NCBI GenBank assembly: GCA_050289385.1 | Contig: JBNKFQ010000325.1 | Location: forward strand, 1 to 23,575 | DNA length: 23,575 bases | From: JBNKFQ01 sp050289385 | GTDB lineage: Bacteria; Pseudomonadota; Gammaproteobacteria; Pseudomonadales; Porticoccaceae | Direction of reading: 5' to 3' | The notes under the pieces: generated by a model | Told to the model about the DNA's origin: nothing | Databases searched by the model: none | What the model saw: the letters and a program-made list of their open reading frames with translations, nothing else | In this document: piece after piece, positions 16,034 through 23,575 of the stretch | Position numbering within the stretch: position 1 is the first letter of the stretch | How the letters are laid out: each line of letters opens with the position of its first letter | Made by a program: the position numbers and the translations under genes

Positions 16034-16891
16034 TCACTTGAGTATACGCCAAAAACGGCCACTCTCTCTTGCGACAATAAAGCTCCGGTTGTCACAAACC
16101 AGTGTTTCTACCTGCCCGAAAAAGGGATTGAAATAGACATTTCTGGCCGAAACAGTTTCAGCATCTTGCCAGTTTTTTAGACGATAGATCCCCAAATAGG
16201 TTAAAACAAAAACGTCTTTTCTACCATCTATGCATGCAGAAGTTATCAATCTGGCCAGATTGTTTTTGAGTTTTTTATATTTTTTGGCCTTTTGAATCTC
16301 CGGCGCAGACACTGATACGTCTACTGTGTATATCCACGATCGCCTAAAAAAGCTTTTTTGAATCAGATAGAGCTGATCACCATCAACAAAAGCCGCCTCA
16401 ACATCAATGGCACCTTGAGGATAAGTTATAACGATCGTTTTCAGAACTTGTAAATCGCCCGTTTTCAAATACGATCCCGGGTCAACCTGATTTATTTCCA
16501 CGTTCTCCCGTTCTTTGTGATTATCTCCGGTACTCAAAATCCAGAGCATACCACTATTATCCATTACCAGTTCTTCTCGCTCTCTGGCTATGCGTTTGCC
16601 AACAACCGGAACGCGCACAGTTACATTTGTTTCCATATCTGTGCGGCCCAACACAAGATCGCCCGAATCGCCAACTGACCAGATAACATTTTGCTGCTTG
16701 TCGTAAACCGCACCGGATACTTCATTGATGATTCCCCCCAAGTGAAAAAGCGTCTTTTCTTTATTGCGATGTTCTGACGCTATTTCCTTATCGACGTGCT
16801 GAGTGGATATATCTGTTTTGCTGTCACCGACAGAAAATACAACCATTGTGATAACAGAGACCAAATAGCGGAGTGTCATAATAATCTTCAT
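16034..16891 (-). CDS. Secreted beta-propeller-like protein of unknown function
   Basis: The 285-residue protein has an N-terminal hydrophobic signal (MKIIMTLRYLVSVITMVVFSV); Met5 is an alternative start. The body has propeller-like repeats: INEVSGAVYDKQQNVIWSVG, REREELVMDNSGMLWILSTG, DNHKERENVEI, DVEAAFVDGDQLYLIQK and a C-terminal VETLVCDNRSFIVARES. The pattern of a short loop with DSG or GDN after a Trp-containing strand resembles NHL-type or phytase-like esterase propellers that bind calcium. This is resemblance only. The region is more AT-rich than the rib block. It is convergent with the FAD oxidoreductase gene and divergent from the DUF2279 gene. Confidence 0.7.
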   Translation of the reverse strand: MKIIMTLRYLVSVITMVVFSVGDSKTDISTQHVDKEIASEHRNKEKTLFHLGGIINEVSGAVYDKQQNVIWSVGDSGDLVLGRTDMETNVTVRVPVVGKRIAREREELVMDNSGMLWILSTGDNHKERENVEINQVDPGSYLKTGDLQVLKTIVITYPQGAIDVEAAFVDGDQLYLIQKSFFRRSWIYTVDVSVSAPEIQKAKKYKKLKNNLARLITSACIDGRKDVFVLTYLGIYRLKNWQDAETVSARNVYFNPFFGQVETLVCDNRSFIVARESGRFWRILK

Positions 16892-17124
16892 TCTTTAATC
16901 GTTATACCTGCCAAAATCGGCAGAGGTAGTGATGCAAACATTAAGTATAGACAGCGGAAAAAATCACAGATATATTCTGTCGGATTTGATTTTTGTTCTA
17001 TAAAACCCACCCTGTAATTCCATGAAATTATTACCGGCATTTCACGAACACAGGTTTCAAATAACAGTCCTTGCGCTAACCATATCCTATACTTTTGAGT
17101 AGCTACCTTTATGGCACGGCGCGC
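16892..17124. promoter_or_regulatory. Divergent intergenic region
   Basis: This 233-bp AT-rich stretch lies between two divergent envelope-protein genes. A small hairpin CTGCC-AAAATC-GGCAG lies near 16909-16924. No promoter box is clear enough to assign. Confidence 0.35.
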
Positions 17125-17934
17125 ATGCTCAAACTAAAAGGACTATTATTGCTATTCGCCTTCAGCATCAACGTGTATTCCAGCGAATGTCAGGAGGAAC
17201 AATCTGGTGATATTGGTCACGACATTTCCATGGTTGAACTGACAGGACTTGGCGCTGTTACGGCTTGGGGTGTGGCAAACTGGGACTATTTTTCGCGCAC
17301 ACCTCACGCCAAATCGGAAGGCTGGTTTTCTGCCGACACTGATGAAGGTGGCGCAGACAAAGCCGGTCATTTTTATCTCACTTATGCACTTTCCCAGGGA
17401 TTGTCTGCCTATTTTAAACATCAATGCTTTGATGCTGACAACGCCCATTTTTATGGCGCTCTGTCTTCGCTTGTGATCATGGGATATATGGAACTGGGAG
17501 ACTCATTCAGCAGTTATGGTTTTTCGTACGAAGATTTGGTGAGTAATACACTAGGCGGTATGGCAAGTTATTATTTTTACAAATATCCTGAATTGTCCAA
17601 AAAATTTGATATACGATGGGAATATGGCTTACACCCAAACAAAGTGGATGTATTTACAGATTACCAGAACTCAAAATATTTGCTGGCGGTAAAACTCAAT
17701 GGGTTCGAGGCTACAAGAAAAGGGTTTTTGAAACATCTGGAGTTACATCTTGGCTATTACAGTCGAGGTTATAGAGACAATACGACCACCAATGAAAGAA
17801 ATTTATACTTTGGCCTGGGTCTGAACCTGACCGATTTATTCAGGCAACGAGGTTACAGAAAAACCGCAACGCTACTCAAATACTATCAACCGCCCAACAG
17901 TTATATCGATTTTAAAAACAATCTCAACAACTGA
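17125..17934 (+). CDS. DUF2279 family periplasmic/outer-membrane protein
   Basis: The first ATG in frame (17125) opens a signal peptide (MLKLKGLLLLFAFSINVYSS), giving 269 residues; the open frame before it only offers a TTG. The DUF2279 hallmark is clear: WGVANWDYFS, EGWFSADTDEGGADKAGHFY, LSQGLSAYF, YMELGDSFSSYGFSYEDLVS and NTLGGMASYY. The second half (LLAVKLNGFEAT, LELHLGYYSRGYR, RNLYFGLGLNLTDLF) has alternating beta-strand character typical of outer-membrane-associated members. Function is unknown. A REP-like motif begins 11 bp after the stop. Confidence 0.85.
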   Translation: MLKLKGLLLLFAFSINVYSSECQEEQSGDIGHDISMVELTGLGAVTAWGVANWDYFSRTPHAKSEGWFSADTDEGGADKAGHFYLTYALSQGLSAYFKHQCFDADNAHFYGALSSLVIMGYMELGDSFSSYGFSYEDLVSNTLGGMASYYFYKYPELSKKFDIRWEYGLHPNKVDVFTDYQNSKYLLAVKLNGFEATRKGFLKHLELHLGYYSRGYRDNTTTNERNLYFGLGLNLTDLFRQRGYRKTATLLKYYQPPNSYIDFKNNLNN

Positions 17935-17944
17935 TCTCCAGTCT

Positions 17945-17956
17945 GGGACAGGCACT
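17945..17956 (+). repeat. REP-like motif GGGACAGGCACT, left flank of the transposase
   Basis: It lies 69 bp before the REP-associated transposase start and is the exact reverse complement of 19183-19194. Both copies border AAATATT-type sequence, so the inverted flank is slightly longer but imperfect. Confidence 0.8.
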
Positions 17957-18024
17957 CAAATATTGACAACCGGACAAAGCCTATCTAGCATGGGCAGTTA
18001 GGCTCACTGGTAAAGGATTACCTT

Positions 18025-18999
18025 ATGACTCGCCCACGAAAAGCGCTTGTCTCCGTTGAAACTACTCCTTATTACCACATTGTCAGTCGCTGCGTACGGC
18101 GCACGTTTCTGTGTGGTTACGACACAACTACCGACACTTGCTACGAACACCGTCGCCAGTGGATCGAAGAGCGGATTCGATTACTCTCGTCGCTATTCGC
18201 GGTGGATATTTGCACTTATGCCGTAATGTCAAATCATTATCACCTGGTGGTCAAGCTTGATCCCGAACAGGCCCTGCACTGGTCCGAAGCTGATGTACTT
18301 AACCGATGGCGCTGCTTGTACCGAGGGCCATTACTGATTCAACGCCATGCTAACGGAGAACCTCTCACTGAAGCCGAAAGTCTCACTGTCAGTGATATTC
18401 TGCTCGAATACCGTAAACGCCTGGGTGATCTCGGCTGGTTTATGAAATGTCTCAACGAACCCATAGCTCGGCAGGCCAACAAGGAAGACGGTTGTACCGG
18501 CCACTTCTGGGAAGCCCGATACAAGTCTCAGGCACTGCTCTCTGAAGAAGCGTTGCTATCGTCTATGGCGTATGTGGATCTCAACCCGATTCGGGCAGGC
18601 ATGGCCAAAACACCGGAAACCTCTGAACACACCGGCATTCGCGAACGCATCGAACCTAACCTTAACTTGAAAGAATCTATTGCAAAAGGGATTTTGGAAC
18701 TCGGACTGAAGGATCTCCCAACCTCCCTGAAACCGCTGTTACCCTTTGATGGTCACGTGAAAGCCGAGATACAGACCGGTATTCCGTTTAATTTCGCTGA
18801 TTATTTGGTTCTGGTGGACTGGACCGGTCGAGCCATTCGCAATGACAAGCGAGGCCATATTCCCAACCAGTTGCCACCCATTCTGACACAGCTGAATATT
18901 CAGGCAAAATATTGGCTGGAAAACTCTACAGGTTTCGAACGCCGCTACCGACAATGCTTTGGAATGCGACGAAAACCCACCCACAGGGATACCGGTTAA
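18025..18999 (+). CDS. REP-associated tyrosine transposase (Y1/HUH, IS200-like)
   Basis: The 324-residue protein begins MTRPRKALVSVETTPYYHIVSRCVRRTFLCG, the usual opening of this transposase family. The HUH motif is SNHYHLVV and the catalytic tyrosine candidate lies in MAYVDLNPIRAGMA. GHFWEARYKSQAL is also conserved. These single-strand endonucleases act on short palindromic REP sequences, and this gene is flanked by inverted copies of GGGACAGGCACT, consistent with that role. The frame is full length with no visible disruption, so it may be active. It is not flanked by target duplications I could see. Confidence 0.92.
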   Translation: MTRPRKALVSVETTPYYHIVSRCVRRTFLCGYDTTTDTCYEHRRQWIEERIRLLSSLFAVDICTYAVMSNHYHLVVKLDPEQALHWSEADVLNRWRCLYRGPLLIQRHANGEPLTEAESLTVSDILLEYRKRLGDLGWFMKCLNEPIARQANKEDGCTGHFWEARYKSQALLSEEALLSSMAYVDLNPIRAGMAKTPETSEHTGIRERIEPNLNLKESIAKGILELGLKDLPTSLKPLLPFDGHVKAEIQTGIPFNFADYLVLVDWTGRAIRNDKRGHIPNQLPPILTQLNIQAKYWLENSTGFERRYRQCFGMRRKPTHRDTG

Positions 19000-19182
19000 A
19001 CTCCGTATACTTGTTCTTTTTTTTTGAATTTTTGGCGATTTTTTATTCGTCAGGTGTACGGATGATCCGAAAACGTCCGTTTCTCTGAAATCCTTGAACG
19101 TGTACTGAAATCCCAGGCAGAATAGCCTTGTTCAGACAACCTTTTGAATTTTTCAGTAGGCGCTTTCAAATATTTTTCTTAA
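19000..19182. other. AT-rich 3' region of the transposase element
   Basis: It contains T-rich runs (19018-19026, 19041-19047) just after the transposase stop and no open gene. It links the transposase to the right-hand REP-like motif and probably belongs to the same element. Confidence 0.5.
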
Positions 19183-19194
19183 AGTGCCTGTCCC
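19183..19194 (-). repeat. REP-like motif, right flank of the transposase (inverted copy)
   Basis: AGTGCCTGTCCC is the exact reverse complement of 17945-17956. IS66 transposase homology begins within about 7 bp of it, so it marks the junction where the IS66 5' part was lost. Confidence 0.8.
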
Positions 19195-19200
19195 TTTGTC

Positions 19201-20632
19201 CTCACAAGAATCGCCCAGCTAAAAGAGCAGTTAAACTATTTTTTAAAAAAAGCGCTATGGTGCTTCCAGCGAAAAAACCTCACCCGACCAGTTAGGCCTG
19301 TTTAACGAAGCCGAAGAGGTTATTGTTGAAGATAACGCCGAAACAGAAAGCACCACCGTAAAAAGTCATACCCGCAAGTGCAAGCCGCGCGTTAGCATCC
19401 CGGCCGACCTTCCTCGCGAAGACATCATTCACGACATCTCCGAAGCCGAGAAAACCTGCCCACACGATGGCAGTACACTGAACATCATCGGCAGTGAAGA
19501 CCACGAACAGCTGGAGATCATACCGGCCAAAATCAAAGTGGTTCGCCACAAGCGCTTAAAGTACGCCTGCCCGTGCTGCGATAATCACATCGTCACAGCA
19601 GGCAAGCCGAGACAGCCTGTCGAAAAAAGTATCGCCAGCCCCAGCTTGCTGGCTTACATCGCCGTACAAAAATACGCCGATGCGTTGCCGCTGTACCGCC
19701 AGAGCGAGATGTTCAAACGCATCGGTATCGAACTGGACAGAACCAACATGGCCAACTGGATGGTGAAGTGCGGTGAGCTGGTACAGCCCTTGATCAATCT
19801 GCTAATAGAGCACCTGCACCAGCAGCCTTGCATCCACATGGATGAAACCACCCTGCAGGTACTGGAAGAGCCCGGTAAACCGGCACAAAGCAAAAGTTAC
19901 ATGTGGGTGATGACCAGTCCCGGCCCGCAAGCGGTTTCTGTATTCCACTACAGCGATAACCGAGGTCAACGAGTACCGATCGAACTGCTCAGTGCAGACA
20001 ATACTGCCATCATGGTCGATGGCTACGAATGGTACCAAAAATCCTGTGACGAATACGGTATTGCCCGCCTGGGTTGCTGGGCGCATGCCAGACGCAAATT
20101 TAAGGAAGCGCAAGATCAGCAACAAACAGGTAAAACCGGCAAAGCCGATCAGGCTTTGGCCTACATCCAAAAGCTATACGCAATTGAAAAGAAAACAAAA
20201 GACGAACCACCCGATCAACGCTACAAAATCCGCCAGGAACAGGCAAAGCCGGCACTCGATAAACTGAAAAGCTGGATGGAGAAAAGTTTACACACCGTGG
20301 CACCGAAAACGAAAATCGGGATTGCCTTGTTGTACCTGAATAACCAGTGGGACCGCTTGGTATCCTATCTGGAAGATGGCTGTTACCCCATCGACAATAA
20401 CGCTGCTGAGCGAGCAATACGACCGTTCGCCATCGGTCGCAAAAACTGGATGTTCAGTAAAAGCCAGGCGGGAGCCAAAGCCAGCGCCAACCTGTATAGC
20501 CTGATTGAAACGGCGAAGGCTAACGGCCTGAATCCCTACGATTATTTACAACACGTTTTTAAAGAGCTGCCCAACGTGCAGAGCGTTGGGCAAATTGAGA
20601 GATTATTACCTTGGCAGGTGAAGCTCGGATAG
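19201..20632 (+). pseudogene. tnpC: IS66 TnpC transposase, 5' truncated and frameshifted
   Basis: The residual frame starts LTRIAQLKEQLNYFLKK, then shifts by one base in an A-run (19245-19251) and continues RYGASSEKTSPDQLGLFNEA in the next frame to the stop at 20632. Restoring one base there gives the standard TnpC sequence, so this is a real frameshift rather than a family feature. The rest is well preserved: a zinc-finger-like CPCC segment, the DDE residues in HMDETTLQV, MVDGYEWY and DNNAAERAIRP, and a full C-terminus. The longest uninterrupted ATG frame begins at 19538. Upstream tnpC, tnpA and tnpB are missing; the truncation abuts the REP-like motif. Confidence 0.92.
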
Positions 20633-20655
20633 GGTGTGGTTCAATTGGCGCTTAC
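19201..20655 (+). mobile_element. IS66-family element, left part missing
   Basis: Only the 3' portion of tnpC and the right terminus remain. The right end is TTGGCGCTTAC at 20645-20655, matching the IS66 terminal signature (GTAAGCG read inward) and the corresponding end at 23310. tnpA, tnpB, the tnpC start and the left inverted repeat are absent, so it cannot transpose alone. Confidence 0.88.
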
Positions 20656-20772
20656 GTTAAACTCTCTGAAGACGAGCTAGCCAGTCTTAATGAAGTGAGC
20701 CAGCTTCCTCCAGAGTATCCAGGGTGGATGATTGATAGACAGAGTACTTATCGTCAGCAGTTTGTAAAATAG
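20656..20772 (+). pseudogene. Aldo/keto reductase 3' remnant
   Basis: Immediately after the IS66 right end, an open frame of 38 codons ends at a TAG (20770-20772). It reads VKLSEDELASLNEVSQLPPE followed by YPGWMIDRQSTYRQQFVK. The LSxxELxxLxEVSxLPPEYPGWM pattern is the typical C-terminus of aldo/keto reductases of the oxidoreductase group. The catalytic barrel is gone. The remnant shows that IS66 landed in, or a deletion reached, an aldo/keto reductase gene. The call rests on this C-terminal motif only. Confidence 0.75.
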
Positions 20773-20787
20773 ATTTCTTTTAATGGC

Positions 20788-20812
20788 GTGGCGGCCTTTC
20801 GGGGCTCGCCAC
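20788..20812. terminator. Hairpin between convergent aldo/keto reductase remnant and threonine aldolase gene
   Basis: GTGGCG (20788-20793) pairs with CGCCAC (20807-20812), and inside it GCC (20794-20796) pairs with GGC (20803-20805) with one bulged T. It overlaps the first base of the minus-strand stop codon. The stem is GC-rich but no long T-tract follows in either direction, so termination is likely but not certain. Confidence 0.6.
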
Positions 20813-21933
20813 TACATACAAAGTTTTTGAAAGTACTCCGTAATTTTCTCTAGAGGTGTGTCCATTACCGCATCACCGACATACCATTCGATTTTGCACA
20901 GGTTTTTAGAGTCTGTGGCACGAATATTGGCAAATCCCCAAACTCCAGTCTCTTTTGATGCCTGCAGTGCTTTTTGTGTGAGGGTCTCCTGTTCTCCTTT
21001 AATATAGAGATGAAACATATTCACTTGGGGCTGCACAGGATTAATTATTATTTTCTCAAGATCCTTAAGGTGTTCAACGATTTCTAGTGTTTTTTTGTAG
21101 TAGCTATCAAATCGATTCAATCGTTTATCCAAATTGTATTTGGCAGACATATAGAGTGGAAAAAGTGTGAACAAATTACCGCCATGACGACGCAACCAAA
21201 TGCGAGCTTGTGCGATAAATTCTTGGGAACCGAGAAGGGCGGCTCCTGAAATAGCGCCAATGCCTTTGTAAAAACTCACATAAACACTATCGAACTGGCG
21301 GGCTATTTCTTGGTAGCTTTTTTGATAATAGGAAAGGCACTCCCACAGTCTCGCTCCATCCAGATGAACTTTGATGTTCATGGAGTGAAGGTAGTTAATT
21401 TGCTTTAGGAGTTCATCCCAACTTGGTAGCTGTCCGCCAATTTCTCTTTGTGGAAGTTCTAACAAAACACAGCTGGGTCTTGCCGCCATATTTTTTAAGT
21501 CGTCAAGAGTGATCACGTGTTGAGGGTGACCAACGAGTTGAGCTGTGAGTCGATGGAGTTCTTTATAAGCTTGCTGTTCGTGAAGTTCCATATGGCATTT
21601 GGGGTGAAAAGCAATCAGTGAGTTGTCATGGTGATCGCTCCATATTCGCATGGCAATAAGTTGTGCCATGGTTCCGCTGGGAAGAAACAAACAGTTTTCA
21701 TGCCCGAGAAGATCCGAGAGTTCGTTTTCAAAGTTTTGCAGATATTCACCTTGTCCATAAACATCCTGTGAAATTTTTTGCGGAATTTGTTGCGCCATTT
21801 CTGTAAAATAGTCATGAGGGGTACAGGGATAATGCCAGTGTAAAAAGTACTGACATTCTGCTTTCACTTTATTTATTTCATCTTGTTCCAAGGTGAGCCT
21901 CTTGAATGGTGTTACGTTATTGGTGAAATGCAT
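20812..21933 (-). CDS. Threonine aldolase-like beta-eliminating lyase (PLP enzyme)
   Basis: The 373-residue fold-type I PLP enzyme has the threonine aldolase/beta-eliminating lyase signature: FLPSGTMAQLIAMR, FHPKCHMELHEQ, VHLDGARLWE (PLP-interacting Asp) and the Schiff-base lysine in SFYKGIGAISGAALLG. It probably cleaves L-threonine or allo-threonine to glycine and acetaldehyde, or acts on a related beta-hydroxy amino acid. The start has GGAAGG 6 nt upstream. It is clearly more AT-rich than the rib genes and lies between an IS66 remnant and an IS91 fragment, which suggests transfer or survival on a rearranged island. The frame is intact. Confidence 0.88.
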   Translation of the reverse strand: MHFTNNVTPFKRLTLEQDEINKVKAECQYFLHWHYPCTPHDYFTEMAQQIPQKISQDVYGQGEYLQNFENELSDLLGHENCLFLPSGTMAQLIAMRIWSDHHDNSLIAFHPKCHMELHEQQAYKELHRLTAQLVGHPQHVITLDDLKNMAARPSCVLLELPQREIGGQLPSWDELLKQINYLHSMNIKVHLDGARLWECLSYYQKSYQEIARQFDSVYVSFYKGIGAISGAALLGSQEFIAQARIWLRRHGGNLFTLFPLYMSAKYNLDKRLNRFDSYYKKTLEIVEHLKDLEKIIINPVQPQVNMFHLYIKGEQETLTQKALQASKETGVWGFANIRATDSKNLCKIEWYVGDAVMDTPLEKITEYFQKLCM

Positions 21934-22278
21934 GATATACCTTCCAATGGATAGATGGTTAAGAATTTGTCTTTAAATAGAATATTCTGCGGTGTGTTTG
22001 TCTTGGGAGAATAATAGTCTTTTGATTATTTAATAGGATTGCGTTGATCTTCGGAGGATAAGAAGAATAAACACCCTTTTCCCGCATGTAAAGCGTCAAT
22101 TCAGAAAGGATTCAGAAGTGATTTCAGGTTTTCAACCGATACAAGATTGAAATCTGGTGGTTCGGGGAGGTATTTTTCCGCACCTGCCGTCGTAAATTGA
22201 CTGTTCCGGGCTGTTTTTCTGAGCTGAAGACGAACGAAACCCTGCCGGTGTTGCCAGCAAAATGAAAAGGGAGAGGCG
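21934..22278. other. Upstream region of the threonine aldolase gene and IS91 3' flank
   Basis: The left part (21934 to about 22080) is AT-rich and must carry the minus-strand promoter of the lyase gene; no box was assigned with confidence. The right part, from about 22085, changes to GC-richer sequence that continues into the IS91-family coding fragment and probably belongs to its 3' end. A 69-codon open frame here is not convincing. Confidence 0.5.
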
Positions 22279-22772
22279 TCAGTCAAACAGATCCTGTTGT
22301 GGTGGCGCACGGCCTTCCGGTAGTGCTCTGACGCTGGTCGCGGTTTTTCGTTTTTTGTCCAGATGCGCCAGTATGGCCCGGATCACCGCCGGGTCTTCAA
22401 TACAGGCAATGACTCTCATCGCCCCACCACAGTGCTGGCATGTGGTGATGTCGATGCCGAACACTCGCTTGAGCCGTTGCGCCCAGGTCATGGTTGCCCG
22501 TATATTGGGTGCATCTTCTCCTGATTCTTTGGCCTTATTACCCTTGCCCCGCTTCGATGGCGTGATCTCCGCCCGGTGTCGGCTGTTGGGAGCGAATACG
22601 CCATGGTACCGGGTGAGGTTAACCCGTGGCTTGGGCACCAGGGCCGCCAGCTTTGCCATAAAGTCCAACGGCTCGAAGATCACATGTGTGGTGCCATCCC
22701 GATAGGGCGTTTTCAGCCTGTAGCGGATGTTGCCCTGGCCGGTTAGCGACAGGCGCTGCTCTGAGAGTGCCG
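22279..22772 (-). pseudogene. IS91-family transposase, C-terminal fragment
   Basis: The minus-strand frame from about PALSEQRLSLTG to the stop matches the C-terminal region of IS91-type transposases: IRYRLKTPYRDGTTHVIFEP, LVPKPRVNLTRYHGVFAPNS, FGIDITTCQHCGGAMRVIA and AHLDKK. The N-terminal zinc finger and the rolling-circle Y2 catalytic domain are missing. The fragment ends abruptly near 22772, where a plus-strand IS66 coding fragment begins, so the frame extension to 22797 is chimeric. It is non-functional alone. Confidence 0.9.
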
Positions 22773-22775
22773 GGC

Positions 22776-23287
22776 AAAAGAAAGGCAAAACTGGCAAAGC
22801 CGATCAGGGTTTGGCCTACATCCAGAAGCTTTACGCTATCGAAAAGAAAATCAAAGACAAACCGCCGGACAAACGTTACGAGACAAGGCAACAAGAAGCC
22901 AAACCCATCCTTGGGAAGCTGAAAATCTGGATGGAAAAGAGTTTACAAGCCGTGCCGCCAAAGACGGCCATTGGTAAGGCCCTTGTGTATCTGAAAAACC
23001 AGTGGGATCGATTGGCAGGCTATCTGGACGATGGCGCCTATCCGATTGACAACAATGCTGCTGAACGGGCCATACGGCCGTTTGCAATTGGTCGTAAAAA
23101 CTGGATGTTCAGCAAAAGCCAGGCTGGCGCCAAAGCCAGTGCGAACCTGTACAGCTTGATCGAAACAGCAAAAGTCAACAGACTTAATGTGTACGAATAT
23201 TTACAACATGTTTTTAAAGAGCTGCCCAACGCGCAGAAGGTTGAGCAAATAGAAGCATTATTACCCTGGAATATTCAGCGTGACTAA
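22776..23287 (+). pseudogene. tnpC: Second IS66 TnpC transposase, 3' fragment
   Basis: From about KGKTGKADQGLAYIQKLYAI the frame is homologous to the last ~170 residues of the TnpC at 19201-20632 and ends ALLPWNIQRD. It keeps only the last catalytic glutamate (DNNAAERAIRP). The two copies differ at many positions (for example KIKDKPPDKRYE versus KTKDEPPDQRYK), so they descend from different IS66 elements, not from one recent duplication. The right terminus TTTGGCGCTTAC lies at 23299-23310. The 5' part is replaced by the IS91 fragment. Confidence 0.92.
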
Positions 23288-23298
23288 CATGGGGTTGC

Positions 23299-23310
23299 TT
23301 TGGCGCTTAC
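23299..23310 (+). mobile_element. Right terminus of the second IS66 remnant
   Basis: TTTGGCGCTTAC matches the right end of the first IS66 remnant (20645-20655, TTGGCGCTTAC) and the conserved IS66 tip. Sequence beyond 23310 differs from that beyond 20655, so the boundary is well defined. Confidence 0.8.
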
Positions 23311-23452
23311 AATAGAGCGATTGGCTGCGACACAATATCATAATTTGCTACCTGCGCAGATCAAACACCGGCCTCTTGTGCATTTAGCTTCCTTACCATA
23401 GCAGCTTCAAAGCCTTTCTATAGGCTCCCATGATCTTTGTCGCTACTCAAAT

Positions 23453-23485
23453 AAAAAACCAGCGGGCAAGGCCCGCTGGTTTTTT
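23453..23485. terminator. Perfect bidirectional rho-independent terminator
   Basis: AAAAAACCAGCGGGC (23453-23467), loop AAG, then GCCCGCTGGTTTTTT (23471-23485) gives 15 perfect pairs including A/T tracts. It lies 28 bp beyond the stop of the minus-strand partial gene at the right edge, which it probably terminates. Confidence 0.93.
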
Positions 23486-23513
23486 GAACTACAGAATACT
23501 CAATAACTGAGTA

Positions 23514-23575
23514 TTACTGCCATACACGTCCATCATTACCATTGTTTGTGTTGTACAGAACAGGTACTTCTGTAC
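23514..23575 (-). CDS. Partial C-terminus of an unidentified protein
   Basis: A minus-strand frame entering from the right edge reads TEVPVLYNTNNGNDGRVWQ and stops at 23514-23516. The terminator just downstream supports a real gene end here. The residues suggest a secreted or surface protein, but 19 residues are too few to name a family. A second frame is also open to 23490 and cannot be excluded. Confidence 0.4.
   Translation of the reverse strand, partial: TEVPVLYNTNNGNDGRVWQ

Noticed and set aside
17945..19194. Transposase element inserted inside the IS66 as a simple insertion
   Set aside because: The missing IS66 5' portion is not present to the left; the DUF2279 gene is there instead.
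19243..19255. Programmed -1 frameshift in IS66 tnpC
   Set aside because: The shift needed is +1, and IS66 tnpC is normally a single frame.
22101..22310. 69-codon minus-strand frame overlapping the IS91 3' end
   Set aside because: No ribosome site or family motif; it overlaps the conserved IS91 C-terminus in another frame.
22773..22797. ATG start giving a 172-residue IS91 protein
   Set aside because: The first residues are antisense IS66 sequence; the start is an artefact of the junction.
23553..23575. Inverted repeat GTACAGAA...TTCTGTAC at the right edge
   Set aside because: Only 8 bp with a 7-nt loop, inside a probable coding end and cut by the window; no function can be argued.

Overview
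The window comes from a gammaproteobacterial chromosome. The order glyA-nrdR-ribD-ribE-ribBA, all on the minus strand, is the classic gammaproteobacterial riboflavin locus. Protein sequences and moderate GC fit a free-living, Cellvibrio/Saccharophagus/Alteromonas-like organism, but the genus is inference only.

Layout. (1) 1-5054: housekeeping block with riboflavin synthesis (RibD, RibE, RibBA), the ribonucleotide-reductase regulator NrdR and serine hydroxymethyltransferase GlyA. It is decorated with small repeats: a REP-like structure at the left edge, a nested palindrome between glyA and nrdR, and a 15-bp tandem repeat that extends the NrdR C-terminus. (2) 5229-7383: a secreted DUF3179 protein, then two translationally coupled small exported proteins (one His-rich, one with a glycine zipper) that share the same flanking modules. 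A perfect bidirectional terminator follows. (3) 7485-13775: a minus-strand cluster of an exported amidohydrolase of the prolidase-like type and two paralogous S9 (DPP-IV/prolyl oligopeptidase fold) proteins. One S9 paralog has no signal peptide and the other has a Tat signal. In both, the positions aligning with the Ser-Asp-His triad are changed, so they look like tandem pseudo-peptidases. (4) 13776-14464: a repeat-rich non-coding stretch. (5) 14465-17934: a Tat-exported FAD-linked (BBE-type) oxidoreductase, a secreted propeller-like protein and a DUF2279 envelope protein.

(6) 17940-23310: a mobile-element graveyard. A REP-associated tyrosine transposase is flanked by inverted GGGACAGGCACT motifs. 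Next to it is a 5'-truncated, frameshifted IS66 transposase whose right end abuts the last 38 codons of an aldo/keto reductase gene. An intact AT-rich threonine-aldolase-like gene follows, then an IS91-family fragment fused head-on to a second, different IS66 3' fragment. (7) The right edge has a perfect terminator hairpin and the tail of a further minus-strand gene.

The candidates most worth follow-up are the tandem S9 pseudo-peptidases with their amidohydrolase partner, and the recurrence of 15-bp in-frame tandem repeats in three unrelated genes (nrdR, DUF3179, Tat-S9), two of which share nearly the same unit. No CRISPR array, tRNA or rRNA was seen.
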